This document shows positions 6,333 to 6,862 of a stretch of DNA of 6,862 bases, piece by piece. A program made the position numbers and the translations under genes. The notes beneath the pieces are model-generated. The model had not been told where the DNA came from. It saw only the letters and a list, made by a program, of their open reading frames with translations, and did no database searches. Location: NCBI GenBank assembly GCA_002427505.1, contig DIRJ01000037.1, forward strand, positions 1 to 6,862. The letters run 5' to 3'. Position 1 is the first letter of the stretch. Each line of letters begins with the position of its first letter. This stretch comes from Mageeibacillus sp. UBA5439. GTDB lineage: Bacteria > Bacillota > Clostridia > Saccharofermentanales > DTU023.

Positions 6333-6836
6333 ATGTCCGTCATATCAATTACAGCTTTGGGCCAGGATAGCCACCGCTTTGTTCCGGAAACTGAGGCAGC
6401 CACAGGCAAGCCCTTGTTGCTTGGAGGAATCGAAATCTGCGGAGCCCCCGGGCTGGCAGGCAACAGTGACGCAGATGTGGTCTTGCATGCACTCTGCAAT
6501 GCTATCTCCGGCCTTTCTGCTCAGCCGATTCTTGGTAAAAGAGCGGACGAACTCTGCAGGTCCGGCATAGCTGACAGCAAAGTTTATGTGCGTGAAGCTT
6601 TGGATACTTTGTCCGATATCAGGCTGCTGCATCTTTCTTTTTCTATCGAGGCAGGCAGGCCTTATCTCTCTGACAGCATAGCTGACATGAGAGAAGCTAT
6701 TGCCGCGCTGGTGGGTTTGCCCCCGGCATCGGTAGCAATCACAGCGACCAGCGGAGAAAACCTGACGCCTTTTGGCCGCGGCGAAGGTATTCAATGCTTT
6801 TGCCTGGCTTCTGCAGAAAAGACCCTGACAGACTAA
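6333..6836 (+). CDS. ispF: Divergent IspF-like protein (MEcPP synthase family)
   Basis: The 167-residue product has the IspF fold signature. IspF makes 2-C-methyl-D-erythritol 2,4-cyclodiphosphate in the MEP isoprenoid pathway, as a cytoplasmic trimer. The metal ligands are kept: D12 and H14 in GQDSHRF, and H52 in DADVVLHA, matching E. coli D8, H10 and H42. D48 and the C-terminal GRGEGI (148-153) are also present, and length is normal (about 155-170). Several usually conserved positions differ: the histidine of HSD is N44, the aspartate after HAL is N56, the GDIG aspartate is I66, the FPDTD loop is replaced by ADELCRSG, and TTTEK becomes ATSGEN. It is the last gene of the unit, ending in tandem stops TAA TAA. 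It may be a true but divergent IspF or a paralogue with a changed substrate; family membership is firm, the reaction is not. Confidence 0.8.
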   Translation: MSVISITALGQDSHRFVPETEAATGKPLLLGGIEICGAPGLAGNSDADVVLHALCNAISGLSAQPILGKRADELCRSGIADSKVYVREALDTLSDIRLLHLSFSIEAGRPYLSDSIADMREAIAALVGLPPASVAITATSGENLTPFGRGEGIQCFCLASAEKTLTD

Positions 6837-6862
6837 TAAATTCCCGTTCAATAGTTACAAAT

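Overview
The window looks like an ordinary chromosomal stretch from a low-to-middling GC Gram-positive bacterium, probably a clostridia-like member of the Bacillota. The clues are a 1063-residue isoleucyl-tRNA synthetase of the long clostridial type, a QueT-family ECF substrate-binding protein, a YbxB-like methyltransferase, strong Shine-Dalgarno sequences and textbook sigma-A promoters. Genus cannot be read from the sequence. No mobile element, CRISPR array, phage gene or defence system is visible.

Left part, minus strand (1-1648). The window opens inside a serine tRNA read on the minus strand; only its first 23 bases are present. It has its own promoter (47-76) and a small leader hairpin. 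A strong terminator hairpin (118-145) separates it from a 455-residue AzgA-type purine permease (198-1565), which has a recognisable promoter (1620-1648), a short leader with a hairpin, and a near-perfect ribosome binding site.

Middle (1566-1885). This 320-base divergent intergenic region holds the permease promoter, a perfect 14-bp AT-rich palindrome, and a fully consensus promoter (TTGACA, 17 bp, TATAAT) for the rightward genes. No T-box or purine riboswitch was recognised.

Right part, plus strand (1886-6836). Four closely packed genes probably form one transcription unit: ileS, a queT-like transporter gene, a YbxB/RsmC-like methyltransferase, and an IspF-like protein. The first three concern translation: charging tRNA-Ile, importing a precursor of the tRNA wobble base queuosine, and probably methylating rRNA. 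The fourth resembles the MEP-pathway cyclase IspF. It keeps the metal-binding residues but has lost several residues conserved around the substrate, and this is the most interesting observation here. Start sites of the last two genes are better placed at internal codons (GTG 5682 and ATG 6333), each preceded by a good Shine-Dalgarno sequence. No terminator is seen after the last gene before the window ends.
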